DNA of 64,000 bases from positions 62,001 through 126,000 of the forward strand of contig NZ_LIPT01000010.1 in assembly GCF_001418225.1 (NCBI RefSeq). The letters are read 5' to 3'. This document shows positions 27,594 to 36,974 of the stretch, one piece after another (the first letter of the stretch is position 1; every line of letters starts with the position of its first letter). Under the pieces are notes generated by a model. That model was given only the letters and a program-made list of their open reading frames with translations. It was not told the origin of the DNA and did not search any database. Origin of the DNA: Pannonibacter indicus. Its GTDB lineage: Bacteria > Pseudomonadota > Alphaproteobacteria > Rhizobiales > Stappiaceae. The position numbers and the translations under genes are program-made.

Positions 27594-27665
27594 AACACTG
27601 ACGTGATGAACACTTTTGATTGCAGTTTCCGGCGACGCACAACGTGACAGGTGTTTTTCCTTAGG

Positions 27666-28712
27666 TCACACTTCAGCATCATCCGCGAACAGTCCAAGTT
27701 GCGGTGCAGCCGAACTTTGCGGTACCGCAAGACCCAGATGCCGGAACGCCTGCGCCGTCAGAACCCGCCCGCGCGGGGTGCGCTGCAGGAAACCGTTCTG
27801 GATGAGATAGGGCTCAACAATTTCTTCAATGGCATCGCGCGGTTCGGACAGGGCTGCGGCAATCGTCTCGATGCCCACCGGTCCTCCGCCGAAGTTGAGG
27901 GCAATCTGGTTGAGATAACGCCGGTCTAGACTGTCCAGCCCCGCTTCGTCCACTTCAAGCTGGGAAAGAGCCCGGTCGGCTGTCTCCCGGTCCACCGCGT
28001 CATTGCCGGCAAAGACGGCAAAATCCCGCACCCGGCGCAGCAGCCGCCCCGCAATGCGCGGCGTGCCCCGCGCACGCTTGGCGATTTCTCGCGCGCCATC
28101 CGGCGTCATTCCGACACCAAGAATGCGGGCGCCCCGGTTGACGATCAGTTCCAGTTCCTCAACCGTGTAGAATTCCAGCCGGACCGGAATCCCGAAGCGG
28201 TCACGCAGCGGTGTGGTCAGCAGGCCGAGGCGTGTGGTGGCTGCCACCAGCGTGAACTTTGCCAGGTCGATCTTGACCGAGCGGGCGGCGGGGCCCTCAC
28301 CGATGATCAGATCGAGCTGGAAATCCTCCATCGCCGGATAAAGCACTTCCTCCACCGCAGGACTGAGCCGGTGAATTTCGTCAATAAAGAGGACGTCCCG
28401 CTCTTCCAGATTGGTCAGAAGCGCCGCCAGATCGCCTGCCTTGGCGATGACCGGGCCGGACGTAGCGCGGAAATTCACGCCGAGCTCGCGCGCCATGATC
28501 TGTGCCAGTGTCGTCTTGCCAAGACCCGGAGGGCCAACGAACAGCACGTGATCCAGCGCCTCACCGCGGGCTTTTGCCGCACCGATGAAGACCTTGAGAT
28601 TGGCTCGCGCCTGCGCCTGGCCGACAAAATCATCCAGCGCCTGCGGGCGCATAGTGGTGTCGATTTCGTCACCGCGAATTTCCGGCGTGACGAGGCGTTC
28701 GGTCTTCTCCAT
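27666..28712 (-). CDS. ruvB: Holliday junction helicase RuvB
   Basis: RuvB is the AAA+ motor that drives branch migration with RuvA. The 348-residue protein has the N-terminal motif [11 protein letters not shown], Walker [13 protein letters not shown], Walker [12 protein letters not shown], the sensor sequence [20 protein letters not shown] and the C-terminal winged-helix domain. All ATPase elements are intact. The ATG at 28712 begins [11 protein letters not shown], as usual. It follows ruvA after 122 bases that contain a fragment of the interspersed repeat. Confidence 0.97.
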   Translation of the reverse strand: MEKTERLVTPEIRGDEIDTTMRPQALDDFVGQAQARANLKVFIGAAKARGEALDHVLFVGPPGLGKTTLAQIMARELGVNFRATSGPVIAKAGDLAALLTNLEERDVLFIDEIHRLSPAVEEVLYPAMEDFQLDLIIGEGPAARSVKIDLAKFTLVAATTRLGLLTTPLRDRFGIPVRLEFYTVEELELIVNRGARILGVGMTPDGAREIAKRARGTPRIAGRLLRRVRDFAVFAGNDAVDRETADRALSQLEVDEAGLDSLDRRYLNQIALNFGGGPVGIETIAAALSEPRDAIEEIVEPYLIQNGFLQRTPRGRVLTAQAFRHLGLAVPQSSAAPQLGLFADDAEV

Positions 28713-28752
28713 ACGCTTTCAACTCCAGACCCCGCCCGTGGCGGAGTGATTG

Positions 28753-28775
28753 GCACAAGCCCGTGCGGCGCTTGA
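28753..28775 (-). repeat. interspersed intergenic repeat, partial copy B
   Basis: On the minus strand CTCAAGCGCCGCACGGGCTT matches the right half of the repeat at 31811-31881. It sits between ruvA and ruvB, inside the likely operon. Confidence 0.5.
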
Positions 28776-28834
28776 GCAGATCGGGGGCGCGGTACGTCAG
28801 CGCCTCAAAGTCCCGGCATTCTCCTGCCGCTGTC

Positions 28835-29452
28835 TTACTGGGCCAGTTCCTTCAGGCCAAGGCGGATCAGCGTTTCGGTCGCCGCATCCTCGCCGGCAGA
28901 CTTCACGGCACGGGCCACGGCCGCACTGGCCTGCGCCTGGGCATAACCCAGATTGGTGAGCGCCGAAACTGCCTCGGCAACGGGACGGGCGGCGGCATTC
29001 CCGCTCACCGTCTGTGCCACCGCCAGTGTGTCCGCATCAAGGCTGGAATAGCCCGGCGCCTTGTCCTTCAACTCGATCACCAGCCGTTCGGCCACGCGCT
29101 TGCCGACGCCCGGTGCGCGTGCCAGCGCCGCCTTGTCCCCCAGCGCAATAGCGGTTGCCACTTCGCTGGCCTTCAGCACGCTGAGCACCGCAAGCGCCAC
29201 CTTGGCACCAACACCCTGCACGGTCATCAGCAGGCGGAACCACTCGCGCTCGGCCTCGGAGGAGAAGCCATAGAGCCGGATCATGTCCTCGCGCACGATG
29301 GTTTCGATGAAAAGTACCGCCGCCTCACCGGCACGCGGCAATCCCTGCAGCACCCGCGAGGGGCAGAACACCTGATAGCCCACGCCGTGGACATCGAGAA
29401 TGAGGTGATCGTCACCGTAACTGTCGACCGTACCCTTGAGCTTGCCGATCAT
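28835..29452 (-). CDS. ruvA: Holliday junction protein RuvA
   Basis: RuvA binds Holliday junctions as a tetramer and loads RuvB. The 205-residue product begins [20 protein letters not shown] (OB-fold domain I). It has the helix-hairpin-helix motifs [14 protein letters not shown] and [16 protein letters not shown] in domain II, and ends with the small domain III ([16 protein letters not shown]). Its ATG at 29452 overlaps the ruvC stop by four bases (ATGA), so the two genes are translationally coupled. The in-frame Met four codons upstream is not the homologous start. Confidence 0.97.
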   Translation of the reverse strand: MIGKLKGTVDSYGDDHLILDVHGVGYQVFCPSRVLQGLPRAGEAAVLFIETIVREDMIRLYGFSSEAEREWFRLLMTVQGVGAKVALAVLSVLKASEVATAIALGDKAALARAPGVGKRVAERLVIELKDKAPGYSSLDADTLAVAQTVSGNAAARPVAEAVSALTNLGYAQAQASAAVARAVKSAGEDAATETLIRLGLKELAQ

Positions 29453-29976
29453 GCTGCACCCCATGCCAATGCCTCAGCCTTTGCCCGCACCGCCGAGGTC
29501 TTGCGATGGTGCGCGTGACAGATGGCGATTGCCAGGGCATCCGCCGCATCATCCGTATCAAACTGCGCCTTGGGCAGCAGGATCTTCACCATGTGGCGGA
29601 TCTGGTCCTTTTCGGCATGCCCCGTGCCCACCACGGTCTTCTTCACGAGATTGGGTGCATATTCGGCCACTTCCAGCCCGTGCAGCGAAGGAACCAGCAG
29701 CGCAATGCCGCGCGCCTGGCCAAGCTTCAGCGTCGCGCCGGCGTCCTTGTTGACGAAGGTCAGCTCAACGGCGGCCTCCTGCGGCGCATTCTCGTCGATG
29801 ACCTTCTGCAGCCCGTCATGCAGCTGCACCAGCCGGGCGGCCAGTTCCCGCTTGTCATCCGACGTGACGGTTCCGGCGGCAACAAAGGTCAGCCGGTTGC
29901 CCAGCGCCTCAATGAGGCCCCAGCCGGTGCGGCGCAGGCCGGGATCAATCCCGAGAATTCGAATCGGATGTATCAT
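29449..29976 (-). CDS. ruvC: Holliday junction resolvase RuvC
   Basis: RuvC cuts Holliday junctions symmetrically. The 175-residue product has the RNase H-like start [15 protein letters not shown] with the first catalytic Asp. The Glu of [11 protein letters not shown] and the terminal acidic pair of [15 protein letters not shown] follow. It is the first gene of ruvCAB. The ATG at 29976 is chosen by homology over 29994. yebC usually lies just upstream in related genomes; here a TauE/SafE gene on the opposite strand stands between them. Confidence 0.96.
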   Translation of the reverse strand: MIHPIRILGIDPGLRRTGWGLIEALGNRLTFVAAGTVTSDDKRELAARLVQLHDGLQKVIDENAPQEAAVELTFVNKDAGATLKLGQARGIALLVPSLHGLEVAEYAPNLVKKTVVGTGHAEKDQIRHMVKILLPKAQFDTDDAADALAIAICHAHHRKTSAVRAKAEALAWGAA

Positions 29977-30076
29977 AGAACAAACCGGTAACAAAACTCT
30001 GGCCTTGACGCTAGTGCGAGGGGCTTCTAACGCAGGCTAGCTGCGAAGTTATCCCGCCCTGCGGAAAGGAAGCCCC

Positions 30077-30841
30077 TTGCAGGACCTCATCACCGCCTAT
30101 GGCTGGCCCACCCTGATCACCGGCCTTCTGGTCCTCTTCACCGGGGGTGTTGTGCGTGGCTTTGCCGGTTTCGGTGCAGGCATGATCTTCATGCCCGTGG
30201 CCTCCGCCCTGTTCTCGCCGCCAGTGGCGGCGGGGGCGTTTCTGCTGCTGGACTACTTCGTCACCCTGCCGCTGCTGCCGCGCGCTATGCGCCTGTGCGA
30301 CTGGCCCACGGTACTGCCTGCGGTTCTGGCGGCGATTGTCTCGGTGCATCTGGGGGCGTGGCTGCTGGTGAGCGCCGATCCGCTGGTCCTGCGCTGGATC
30401 ATCTGCCTTGTGGTGCTGGCGGTGCTGGGGCTGCTGATCTCTGGCTGGCGCTATGCTGGCGCGCCCTCGCCCGCCACCTCCGCCGGCGTCGGCGCTGCGG
30501 CAGGCATTATGGGCGGCGTGTCGCAGGTTTCCGGCCCGCCGGTGGTTGCCTTCTGGCTGTCGAGCCCGCATCCCCCGCATATGATCCGGGCAAATCTCAT
30601 CGTCTTCTTCGCGCTGGCGGGAACGGGAAGCCTGCTGGCCTATCTGATTGCTGGGGTTTTCAACGGCCGGGTGCTGGCACTGGCGGGCGGCGGCATCGCC
30701 GTTTATGGCCTCGGGCTTTATCTCGGCGCGCGCGGTTTCAGACAGGCCAATCCGCAGCTTTACCGCCGCATCGCCTACAGCCTCATTGCCCTTGCCGCCC
30801 TGACGAGCCTGCCTGCGCTGGATGGCTGGCTCGGGCGTTAA
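30077..30841 (+). CDS. TauE/SafE family permease
   Basis: This 254-residue inner-membrane protein has about eight hydrophobic segments and the repeated glycine-rich motif of the TauE/SafE family (GFAGFGAGMIFMPVASALF and AAAGIMGGVSQVSGPPVVAFW). Family members are proposed to export sulfite, sulfoacetate or related anions, but the substrate here is unknown. The start is TTG 30077, with AAAGGAAG just upstream. It is the only plus-strand gene in this region and lies between ruvC and yebC, as if inserted into a conserved neighbourhood. A second family member lies at 50882-51658. Confidence 0.86.
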   Translation: MQDLITAYGWPTLITGLLVLFTGGVVRGFAGFGAGMIFMPVASALFSPPVAAGAFLLLDYFVTLPLLPRAMRLCDWPTVLPAVLAAIVSVHLGAWLLVSADPLVLRWIICLVVLAVLGLLISGWRYAGAPSPATSAGVGAAAGIMGGVSQVSGPPVVAFWLSSPHPPHMIRANLIVFFALAGTGSLLAYLIAGVFNGRVLALAGGGIAVYGLGLYLGARGFRQANPQLYRRIAYSLIALAALTSLPALDGWLGR

Positions 30842-30847
30842 GGCAAA

Positions 30848-30873
30848 AGAAAACCCGGCCAGAAGCCGGGTTC
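30848..30873. terminator. hairpin terminator shared by convergent genes
   Basis: The stem AACCCGGC/GCCGGGTT is followed on the minus strand by TTCTTTTG and lies between the stops of the permease and yebC. It fits best as the yebC terminator. Confidence 0.7.
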
Positions 30874-30899
30874 CCATGAATTCGCACGACAGAAACGGC

Positions 30900-31646
30900 T
30901 CAGCCTGCGAGGCTCGCCATGGTTTCCTCGTCGATGTCGAAGTTGGCGTAGACGTTCTGCACGTCATCGTCATCTTCCAGCATGTTGATGAGCTTCATCA
31001 GCGTCTGGGCCTTGTCCGCGTCCACTGGTGTCAGGTTCTGCGGCTTCCAGACGATCTTGACCGATTCCGGCTCACCCAGCGTTGCTTCCAGGGCCTTGGA
31101 CACATCGCCCAGATCCTCGAAGGCGCAGATGATGACGTGGTTGTCCTCATCCGACTGAACGTCTTCGGCGCCCGCCTCGATGGCAGCCTCCAGAACCGCC
31201 TCGGCACCCCCGGCCTTGGCCGGGTAGATGATCTCGCCGACCTTGTCGAACATGAAGGACACCGAACCGGTTTCGCCCATGGCGCCGCCGCACTTGGTGA
31301 AATAGGAACGCACGTTGGAAGCGGTACGGTTACGATTGTCGGTCAGCGCCTCGACGATGACGGCAACGCCGCCGGGGCCGTAGCCCTCATAGCGGATTTC
31401 GTCGTAGGACTCAGCGTCACCGCTGTGCGACTTGTTGATGGCCCGCTGAATGTTTTCCTTGGGCATCGACTGGGCCTTGGCGTTCTGAATGGCAAGGCGC
31501 AAGCGCGGGTTAGAGGCGGGGTCCGGATCGCCGTGCTTGGCCGCAACGGTGATTTCCTTCGACAATTTGGAGAAAAGCTTCGACCGGGCAGCGTCCTGGC
31601 GGCCCTTGCGATGCATGATGTTCTTGAACTGTGAATGTCCGGCCAT
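30900..31646 (-). CDS. yebC: YebC/PmpR family translation/transcription regulator
   Basis: This 248-residue protein is of the YebC/TACO1 type ([54 protein letters not shown]). Family members act as DNA-binding regulators or, as shown more recently, as factors that help ribosomes through difficult peptides such as proline runs. The acidic end [20 protein letters not shown] is typical. The start is ATG 31646; the frame runs on to 31679 without homology. efp, a functionally related gene, is encoded at 43173. Confidence 0.95.
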   Translation of the reverse strand: MAGHSQFKNIMHRKGRQDAARSKLFSKLSKEITVAAKHGDPDPASNPRLRLAIQNAKAQSMPKENIQRAINKSHSGDAESYDEIRYEGYGPGGVAVIVEALTDNRNRTASNVRSYFTKCGGAMGETGSVSFMFDKVGEIIYPAKAGGAEAVLEAAIEAGAEDVQSDEDNHVIICAFEDLGDVSKALEATLGEPESVKIVWKPQNLTPVDADKAQTLMKLINMLEDDDDVQNVYANFDIDEETMASLAG

Positions 31647-31810
31647 GGTCTTCCCGGCAGTTGAGACGGCCAGAGCCAAGGCCCGTCAGGACCAGACAAT
31701 GCTCCGGCGCATGAAGAATGGGCAGCCTTATAGGCAATGACGCGGGTAAAATCCAGACACCCCGCCGCTTCTCTTGCGCACGGAGGGCCGGATCTGCACT
31801 TTTGTCATGC

Positions 31811-31881
31811 CAAAGCGCGGGGATGCTGACGCATCACGCCTTGGAATTGCTCAAGTGCCGCACGGGCTTGAGCAACTCCCG
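31811..31881 (+). repeat. interspersed intergenic repeat, reference copy C
   Basis: The element reads GATGCTGACGCATCACGCC, then TTGGAATTGCTCAAG, a short spacer, and CGGGCTTGAGCAA. It contains two small palindromes (GATGC/GCATC and TTGCTCAAG/CTTGAGCAA). At least five related copies are spread through the window, all between genes. Confidence 0.75.
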
Positions 31882-31905
31882 GTGAGGCATTCCCACCGGG
31901 AGTTG
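31873..31905 (-). terminator. 12-bp hairpin after the YmdB-like gene
   Basis: CAACTCCCGGTG and CACCGGGAGTTG form a perfect stem starting three bases past the stop at 31909. No T run follows, so it may be part of the neighbouring repeat instead. Confidence 0.4.
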
Positions 31906-31908
31906 CTG

Positions 31909-32730
31909 TCAGCGCCAGAAGTGCGGGATCACCTGCTCCAGCCGCCCGCCCATGCGCAGCGGCGAGACATGAATAGCAAGGCCCGTGCGGTCATCGGTTT
32001 CCACCGCCACGCCGCAAATGGTCGCATCGCCCAGCGCCGGGGTGAAGCGGCTGGAAGGCACCTTGCGCAGGAAGCGCTGCACCGGCTCTTCCTTTTCCAT
32101 GCCGAGCACGCTGTCATAATCGCCGCACATGCCCGCGTCGGACATATAGGCCGTGCCGCCCGGCAGAATCTGGTGATCCGCCGTCGGCACATGTGTGTGC
32201 GTACCCACCACAAGGCTGACGCGGCCATCGAGGAAATGCCCCATCGCCTGCTTTTCGCTGGTGGCTTCCGCATGCATGTCGATGATGATCGCATCCACCA
32301 CATGGCCGAGCGGACAATCGGCAATGGCCCGCTCCACGGCGGCGAAGGGATCATCCAGCGGGTCCATGTAGACCCGGCCCATGACGTTGACGACGGCCAC
32401 CTGCGCGCCGTTGCGGGCAGAGTAGATGTTGACGCCGCGTCCCGGCGTTCCGGCCGGGAAATTCACCGGACGCAGCAGGCGCGGCTGCCGGTCGATATAG
32501 ACGAGGGTTTCGCGCTGGTCCCAGACGTGGTTGCCGGTGGTGACCACATCGGCGCCCGCATCCACCACTTCCTGAAGGATCTGCTCGGTGATGCCGAAGC
32601 CGGAAGCGGAATTCTCGCCATTCACCACGACGAAATCGAGGCCGTTTTCCTCGATCAGGCCCGGCAGAGCCTCAATGGCAGCGGTGCGGCCGGCCCGGCC
32701 GACCAGATCACCCAGAAACAGAAGCTTCAT
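31909..32730 (-). CDS. YmdB-like metallophosphoesterase
   Basis: This 273-residue protein belongs to the TIGR00282/YmdB group of metallophosphoesterases. The dimetal ligands are seen in MKLLFLGDLVGRAG, VVVNGENSASG, TTGNHVWD, DMHAEATSEK and GTHTHVPTADH. In Bacillus and Deinococcus such enzymes hydrolyse 2',3'-cyclic nucleotides; the role in alphaproteobacteria is not settled. It overlaps the end of fau by four bases (ATGA) and is therefore co-translated with it. It is the last gene of the zapA / 6S / fau unit. Confidence 0.92.
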   Translation of the reverse strand: MKLLFLGDLVGRAGRTAAIEALPGLIEENGLDFVVVNGENSASGFGITEQILQEVVDAGADVVTTGNHVWDQRETLVYIDRQPRLLRPVNFPAGTPGRGVNIYSARNGAQVAVVNVMGRVYMDPLDDPFAAVERAIADCPLGHVVDAIIIDMHAEATSEKQAMGHFLDGRVSLVVGTHTHVPTADHQILPGGTAYMSDAGMCGDYDSVLGMEKEEPVQRFLRKVPSSRFTPALGDATICGVAVETDDRTGLAIHVSPLRMGGRLEQVIPHFWR

Positions 32731-33338
32731 CGGTCCTCTCGTGTGTGAAACCAGCGCAGCCCGGTTTCAGTCAGGATGCCGTGGAGAAACTGGTCATGCG
32801 GTTCTGTGGGCACCTGATCCACTTCCTGGACTGAAAAGGCAAGCCCGATGCGAAGGACCGGGCCGTCTTTCTCCAGCGCGGCAATCGCCGTGTCGTAGTG
32901 CCCCTTGCCGTAGCCCAGCCGCCCGCCGCGCGCATCAAAGGCCGCCAGCGGCACCAGCATCACATCCGGGCGCATGTTTGGAGACGCTTCTTCAGGCACG
33001 CTCGTGCCAAAACCTGCCGGCACCAGTTTCGTTTCCCGGTCCAGCTTGCGGAACAGCAGATGCGGCTTTGCGACGACGGGCAGGCAGAGAGGATGGCCGC
33101 GGGATGCCAATTCATGCATCAACGGACGCGGATCGATCTCGTCGCGAATCGGCCAGAAACCGGAGACGGTTTCGCCGGGCTTCAGGTTCAGCCCGTCCAC
33201 GTGAGCGGTCAGGGCAAGGGAACACTCGATCCGCTGCACAGCCGTCATCGCCGCACGGCGCGCCAGCGCCGCTGCGCGGATCTGCTGTTTGGCCTGAACA
33301 AGATCGGTGAGAGCGTTGCGGGTGTCAGTGGCGGGCAT
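32727..33338 (-). CDS. fau: 5-formyltetrahydrofolate cyclo-ligase
   Basis: The enzyme (also YgfA/MTHFS) converts 5-formyl-THF to 5,10-methenyl-THF using ATP. The 203-residue protein has the N-terminal KQQIRAAALARRAAM helix with substrate-phosphate residues, and the C-terminal signature LVPLAAFDARGGRLGYGKGHYD. It lies directly downstream of the 6S RNA, the classic position of this gene in proteobacteria, and overlaps the next gene by four bases. Confidence 0.95.
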   Translation of the reverse strand: MPATDTRNALTDLVQAKQQIRAAALARRAAMTAVQRIECSLALTAHVDGLNLKPGETVSGFWPIRDEIDPRPLMHELASRGHPLCLPVVAKPHLLFRKLDRETKLVPAGFGTSVPEEASPNMRPDVMLVPLAAFDARGGRLGYGKGHYDTAIAALEKDGPVLRIGLAFSVQEVDQVPTEPHDQFLHGILTETGLRWFHTREDR

Positions 33339-33399
33339 CGAACCTCGCAGGGAACCGGTCCGGCAATCGGTGGGACTGCCATCCAGCGCACCTTTTCAG

Positions 33400-33560
33400 G
33401 CACCGGCGGGCCGCAGATCCGGCCCTCGGAAGAATTGTTAAAGTGCAGCCACGGCGACCGTTGGAATTGCAATCCCGGGAAACCTACAGTGTAGGTGGGC
33501 GCCGTGTGTTCCAGCCCAGGGGCCGGATCAGGGACAGCTCCCTAGGGAATGCGTAAGGCC
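33400..33560 (-). ncRNA. ssrS: 6S RNA (SsrS), boundaries approximate
   Basis: Between zapA and fau the minus strand folds into the 6S shape. A perfect 10-bp closing stem GATCCGGCCC/GGGCCGGATC (complement of 33520-33529 and 33416-33425) is followed by a large internal bubble (CTGGGCTGGAACA opposite about 24 bases). An inner stem CACGGCG/CGCCGTG (33500-33506 with 33450-33456) is topped by a further loop. 6S RNA binds the housekeeping polymerase as a promoter mimic. Position and fold agree; the exact ends were not determined, and a possible promoter lies near 33600-33630. Confidence 0.7.
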
Positions 33561-33678
33561 CCGGGGATAATGTTTCCTGACGGGAAGCGCAGCTGCTGAA
33601 CCAGATATAGAGCCAGAGCGCTGCATTTGAAAGCCCTTCGCGCAACCGCAGGCGTCATCGTCCCCCGCAGGGCTGCAT

Positions 33679-34050
33679 TCAATCGGTCTTGAGGCTGCGG
33701 GTCAGGCCTTCGGCCAGCGCCTCGATCTTGCGGGCAGCCTCGTCGATGCGCAGCACGGCAGTGGCCTCATAGCGGTTGATATGCTCCAGCGCTGCCTGAC
33801 GCGCGTCGCGCACCATGGAAAGCTCCTGCTCCAGTTGCTGCACGCGCTTTTCCAGCTCGACCAGTTCGTCAATCACCATGATTCCCGCCATGACGGTCAG
33901 CCGCTGGTCACCGATCTCACCGAAACTGCCCCGCAACTGGTTGATGCAGCCATCAAACCGCTCGGCAAGACCGATCAGCCGCTCCTCCTCGCCGTCGTCG
34001 CAGGCCATGCGGAAGGCCCTGCCGTTGATGGTGACGGAAATCTGCGCCAT
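33679..34050 (-). CDS. zapA: cell division protein ZapA
   Basis: ZapA bundles FtsZ filaments. The 123-residue product has the N-terminal ZapA head (MAQISVTINGRAFRMACDDGEE, LIGLAERFDGCINQLRG, LTVMAGIMVIDELVEL) and a C-terminal coiled coil (KRVQQLEQELSMVRDARQAA). It follows the small coiled-coil gene with a six-base gap and precedes the 6S RNA and fau, the usual order in alphaproteobacteria. Confidence 0.92.
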   Translation of the reverse strand: MAQISVTINGRAFRMACDDGEEERLIGLAERFDGCINQLRGSFGEIGDQRLTVMAGIMVIDELVELEKRVQQLEQELSMVRDARQAALEHINRYEATAVLRIDEAARKIEALAEGLTRSLKTD

Positions 34051-34056
34051 CCGCCC

Positions 34057-34353
34057 TCAGCCTCCGTGTGCTTCGAGAACGGAGCGGATCGTCTCCATGG
34101 CGGACACGAGGCGGCGGGACACTTCGCGGTTGGCGTCTTCCAGGCTCTGCGCCCGGGCCTCGGCCTTGTCCAGGTTCATCGCCAGCTGCGAGCGGTCCTC
34201 GCCGAGGCGCTGAATGTCGTCATGCAGGGCGTTGAGGGAATGGTCGCCATCCAGCCGCCGGCCAACCGACGTTTCCAGATGGGAAATGGCAGCCGCAAGG
34301 CGCGTCAAGGCAGCATCCAGAGACTGGCTATGACCTGAGCCCAATTCTGCCAT
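34057..34353 (-). CDS. small coiled-coil protein (DUF4164-like)
   Basis: The 98-residue product is almost entirely helical coiled coil (LDAALTRLAAAISHLETSVG, LNALHDDIQRLGEDRSQLAM, VSRRLVSAMETIRSVL). It resembles the DUF4164 proteins found beside zapA in Hyphomicrobiales. Being in one operon with zapA suggests a role near the divisome, perhaps as a ZapA partner in place of the missing ZapB, but this is inference. The ATG at 34353 is chosen because the upstream part of the longer frame is not helical or conserved-looking. Confidence 0.75.
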   Translation of the reverse strand: MAELGSGHSQSLDAALTRLAAAISHLETSVGRRLDGDHSLNALHDDIQRLGEDRSQLAMNLDKAEARAQSLEDANREVSRRLVSAMETIRSVLEAHGG

Positions 34354-34788
34354 CAAACCGCATCCACTTTCAAAATCCGCCTTCAGGACCCTGCGTAGGG
34401 GTATTTCCTGAGCGTAGACCACCAGCGCCCGCTGGCGTGACACATATGGCCCGCCGCAAAAACTAAAGCAAATTGCGAGCAGGCGGCAATAACCGGATGA
34501 CCACACTTAACGGAATTCGCCCGGACCGCCTTCGCGGCATAAAGATTAAGCAATCGTTAAAAGCGCCGTCAATGGCGGCATTCGGCTCTGCGGCGTTTCT
34601 CCCCCGCCATCCCGTCATTTCATGCAAGTGCGGCCTTTATTGACACCACTAGGGTTCCTGTTATTTGTCGGGCTCCCTGCAGGGCTGGCGAGGGCATGGG
34701 AGATGGCAAAAGGCCGATCCTCATCATCTCCGGCACCAGGAAAACAGATTCTCAGGTAGCCCTGCGGCCTGCCGCATGTAGCAACGGG
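34354..34788. other. divergent promoter region between the zapA unit and tkt
   Basis: This 435-base spacer contains no convincing gene. At 34546-34560 is TTAAGCAATCGTTAA, an exact TTAA-N7-TTAA box of the CtrA type, placed so that it could act on either side. The frame of tkt is open to 34696, but homology starts only at 34789. Confidence 0.55.
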
Positions 34789-36783
34789 ATGAACATGACT
34801 GATCTTGAAAAGCATCACCGCATGGCGAATGCGATCCGCTTCCTCTCCATGGACGCGGTCGAAAAGGCCAAATCGGGCCATCCCGGCCTTCCAATGGGCA
34901 CCGCCGACATCGCCACGGTCCTGTTTACGCAGTTCCTGAAGTTCAACCCCACCGCCCCGCACTGGGCCGACCGCGACCGCTTCGTGCTGTCCGCCGGTCA
35001 CGGCTCCATGCTGCTCTATTCCGTGCTCTACCTGCTCGGATATGAGGATTTCTCACTCGACCAGCTGAAGAATTTCCGTCAGATCGGCGCCCGCACGGCC
35101 GGCCATCCGGAATTCGGCCATGGCGCCGGCATCGAGACGACCACCGGCCCGCTGGGCCAGGGCCTTGCCAACGCTGTCGGCATGGCCATTGCCGAGAAGC
35201 TGCAGGCGGCCCGTTTCGGCGAGGATATCGTCGACCACTACACCTATGTGCTGGCCGGTGACGGCTGCCTCATGGAAGGCATCAGCCAGGAAGCCCTGAC
35301 GCTCGCTGGCCACCTGAAGCTGAACAAGCTGATCGTCATCTGGGATGACAACAACATCTCCATCGACGGCAAGATCGATGTGACCGATTCCACCGACCAG
35401 ATCGCCCGTTTCGAGGCCTCCGGCTGGGCCACCAGCCGTATCGACGGCCATGATCCGGAAGCCATCGCCAATGCACTGCGCAAGGCGCAGGAGAGCGACA
35501 AGCCGACGCTGATTGCCGCCAAGACCGTGATCGGCTTCGGCGCTCCGACCAAGGCCGGCACCAACAAGGTGCATGGCTCGCCGCTGGGCGCGGATGAAAT
35601 CGCCGCCACCCGCAAGGCGCTGAACTGGAGCCACGAGCCCTTCGTCGTGCCGAGCGACGTGCTGGACGCCTGGCGCATTGCCGGCCTGCGCTCCGCCCAT
35701 GCGCACAAGAGCTGGGAAAAGCGCTTCGCCGCCAAGGATGCGGAAACCCGCGCCGAGTTCGAGCGCCGCAACCGCGGTGACCTGCCGGCCGGCTTCGATG
35801 AAGCGATGCTGACCTACAAGCGCAAGCTGTTCGAGGAGCAGTCCGCGCTGGCCACCCGTCAAGCCTCCGAGCATGTGCTGAACGTGGTCAACGAGGTTAT
35901 CCCGGAGACGATCGGCGGCTCGGCCGACCTGACCGGCTCCAACAACACCAAGACCCCGCAGACCAAGGCCGTAACACCGGGTGACTTTTCCGGCCGTTAC
36001 ATACACTGGGGCATCCGCGAGCACGGCATGGCCGCCGCCATGAATGGCATGGCCCTGCATGGCGGTGTCATCCCCTATTCCGGCACCTTCCTGGTGTTCT
36101 CCGACTACTGCCGCCCGGCCCTGCGCCTTGCCGCCCTGATGGAACAGCGCGTCATTCACGTGATGACCCACGATTCCATCGGCCTTGGCGAAGACGGACC
36201 CACCCATCAGCCGGTGGAGCATTACGCTGCCCTGCGCGCCATCCCGAACCTCTACTTCCTGCGCCCGGCCGATGTGACCGAGACGCTGGAGTGCTGGCAG
36301 ATTGCGCTGACCGCCGCCAAGACCCCGTCGGTGCTCGCCCTCACCCGTCAGACCCTGCCCTCGCAGCGCAAGACCTTCGAGGAAGAGAACCTCTGCGCAC
36401 GCGGCGCCTATGAACTGGCGGGCAGCGAAGAAGCTGCGGATGTGACGATCTTCGCCTCCGGCTCGGAAGTCGAAATCGCCATGAACGCCCGCGAAAAGCT
36501 GATGGCTGACGGCATCCCGGCCCGCGTCGTCTCCGTGCCGTGCTTCGAGCTGTTCGAAGCCCAGTCGGACGACTACAAGGCCTCCGTCATCGGCAGCTCG
36601 AAGGTAAAGATCGCGGTCGAGAGCGGCATCCGCCTCGGCTGGGACCGCTTCATCGGCAACGACGGCATCTTCGTCGGCATGCATGGCTTCGGCGCCTCGG
36701 GCCCCTACAAGGAGCTCTATGCCCACTTCGGCATCACCGATACGGCGGTTGTGGACGCTGCCAAGGCGCGCCTCGGCGCCTGA
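34789..36783 (+). CDS. tkt: transketolase
   Basis: Transketolase moves two-carbon units in the pentose phosphate pathway with TPP as cofactor. The 664-residue product has [20 protein letters not shown], the TPP-binding [32 protein letters not shown] region, the pyrimidine-domain [19 protein letters not shown] and the substrate-binding [17 protein letters not shown]. The start is uncertain between 34789 and 34795 (two Met codons). It heads the plus-strand cluster tkt-gap-pgk-fba typical of this order. Its need for TPP ties it loosely to the thiamine genes elsewhere in the window. Confidence 0.96.
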   Translation: MNMTDLEKHHRMANAIRFLSMDAVEKAKSGHPGLPMGTADIATVLFTQFLKFNPTAPHWADRDRFVLSAGHGSMLLYSVLYLLGYEDFSLDQLKNFRQIGARTAGHPEFGHGAGIETTTGPLGQGLANAVGMAIAEKLQAARFGEDIVDHYTYVLAGDGCLMEGISQEALTLAGHLKLNKLIVIWDDNNISIDGKIDVTDSTDQIARFEASGWATSRIDGHDPEAIANALRKAQESDKPTLIAAKTVIGFGAPTKAGTNKVHGSPLGADEIAATRKALNWSHEPFVVPSDVLDAWRIAGLRSAHAHKSWEKRFAAKDAETRAEFERRNRGDLPAGFDEAMLTYKRKLFEEQSALATRQASEHVLNVVNEVIPETIGGSADLTGSNNTKTPQTKAVTPGDFSGRYIHWGIREHGMAAAMNGMALHGGVIPYSGTFLVFSDYCRPALRLAALMEQRVIHVMTHDSIGLGEDGPTHQPVEHYAALRAIPNLYFLRPADVTETLECWQIALTAAKTPSVLALTRQTLPSQRKTFEEENLCARGAYELAGSEEAADVTIFASGSEVEIAMNAREKLMADGIPARVVSVPCFELFEAQSDDYKASVIGSSKVKIAVESGIRLGWDRFIGNDGIFVGMHGFGASGPYKELYAHFGITDTAVVDAAKARLGA

Positions 36784-36876
36784 TCCGGCCCCGGAGCAGC
36801 GGGCCATCGGGCCTGGCTGCCGCCGGAAGACACCAGAACTCTCGCCTCCGCCGCTCAGGCGGGGGCTCCTGAGCCC

Positions 36877-36900
36877 GGGCAGGCCCTCTCCTGCCCTTTC
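36877..36900 (+). terminator. hairpin after tkt
   Basis: GGGCAGG and CCTGCCC with a six-base loop are followed by TTT. This is a modest terminator candidate between tkt and gap. Confidence 0.5.
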
Positions 36901-36974
36901 GCAAGGCCGGCCCGGTCTGGGCTGGCGAAAGGCGTCCTCCATAACGGCGCCACGCATGTATGGGAGTTACTCAC

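Noticed and set aside
35053-36957. 634-residue minus-strand open frame opposite tkt
   Set aside because: A shadow of the transketolase codons (GC at third positions); no conserved motif or ribosome site.
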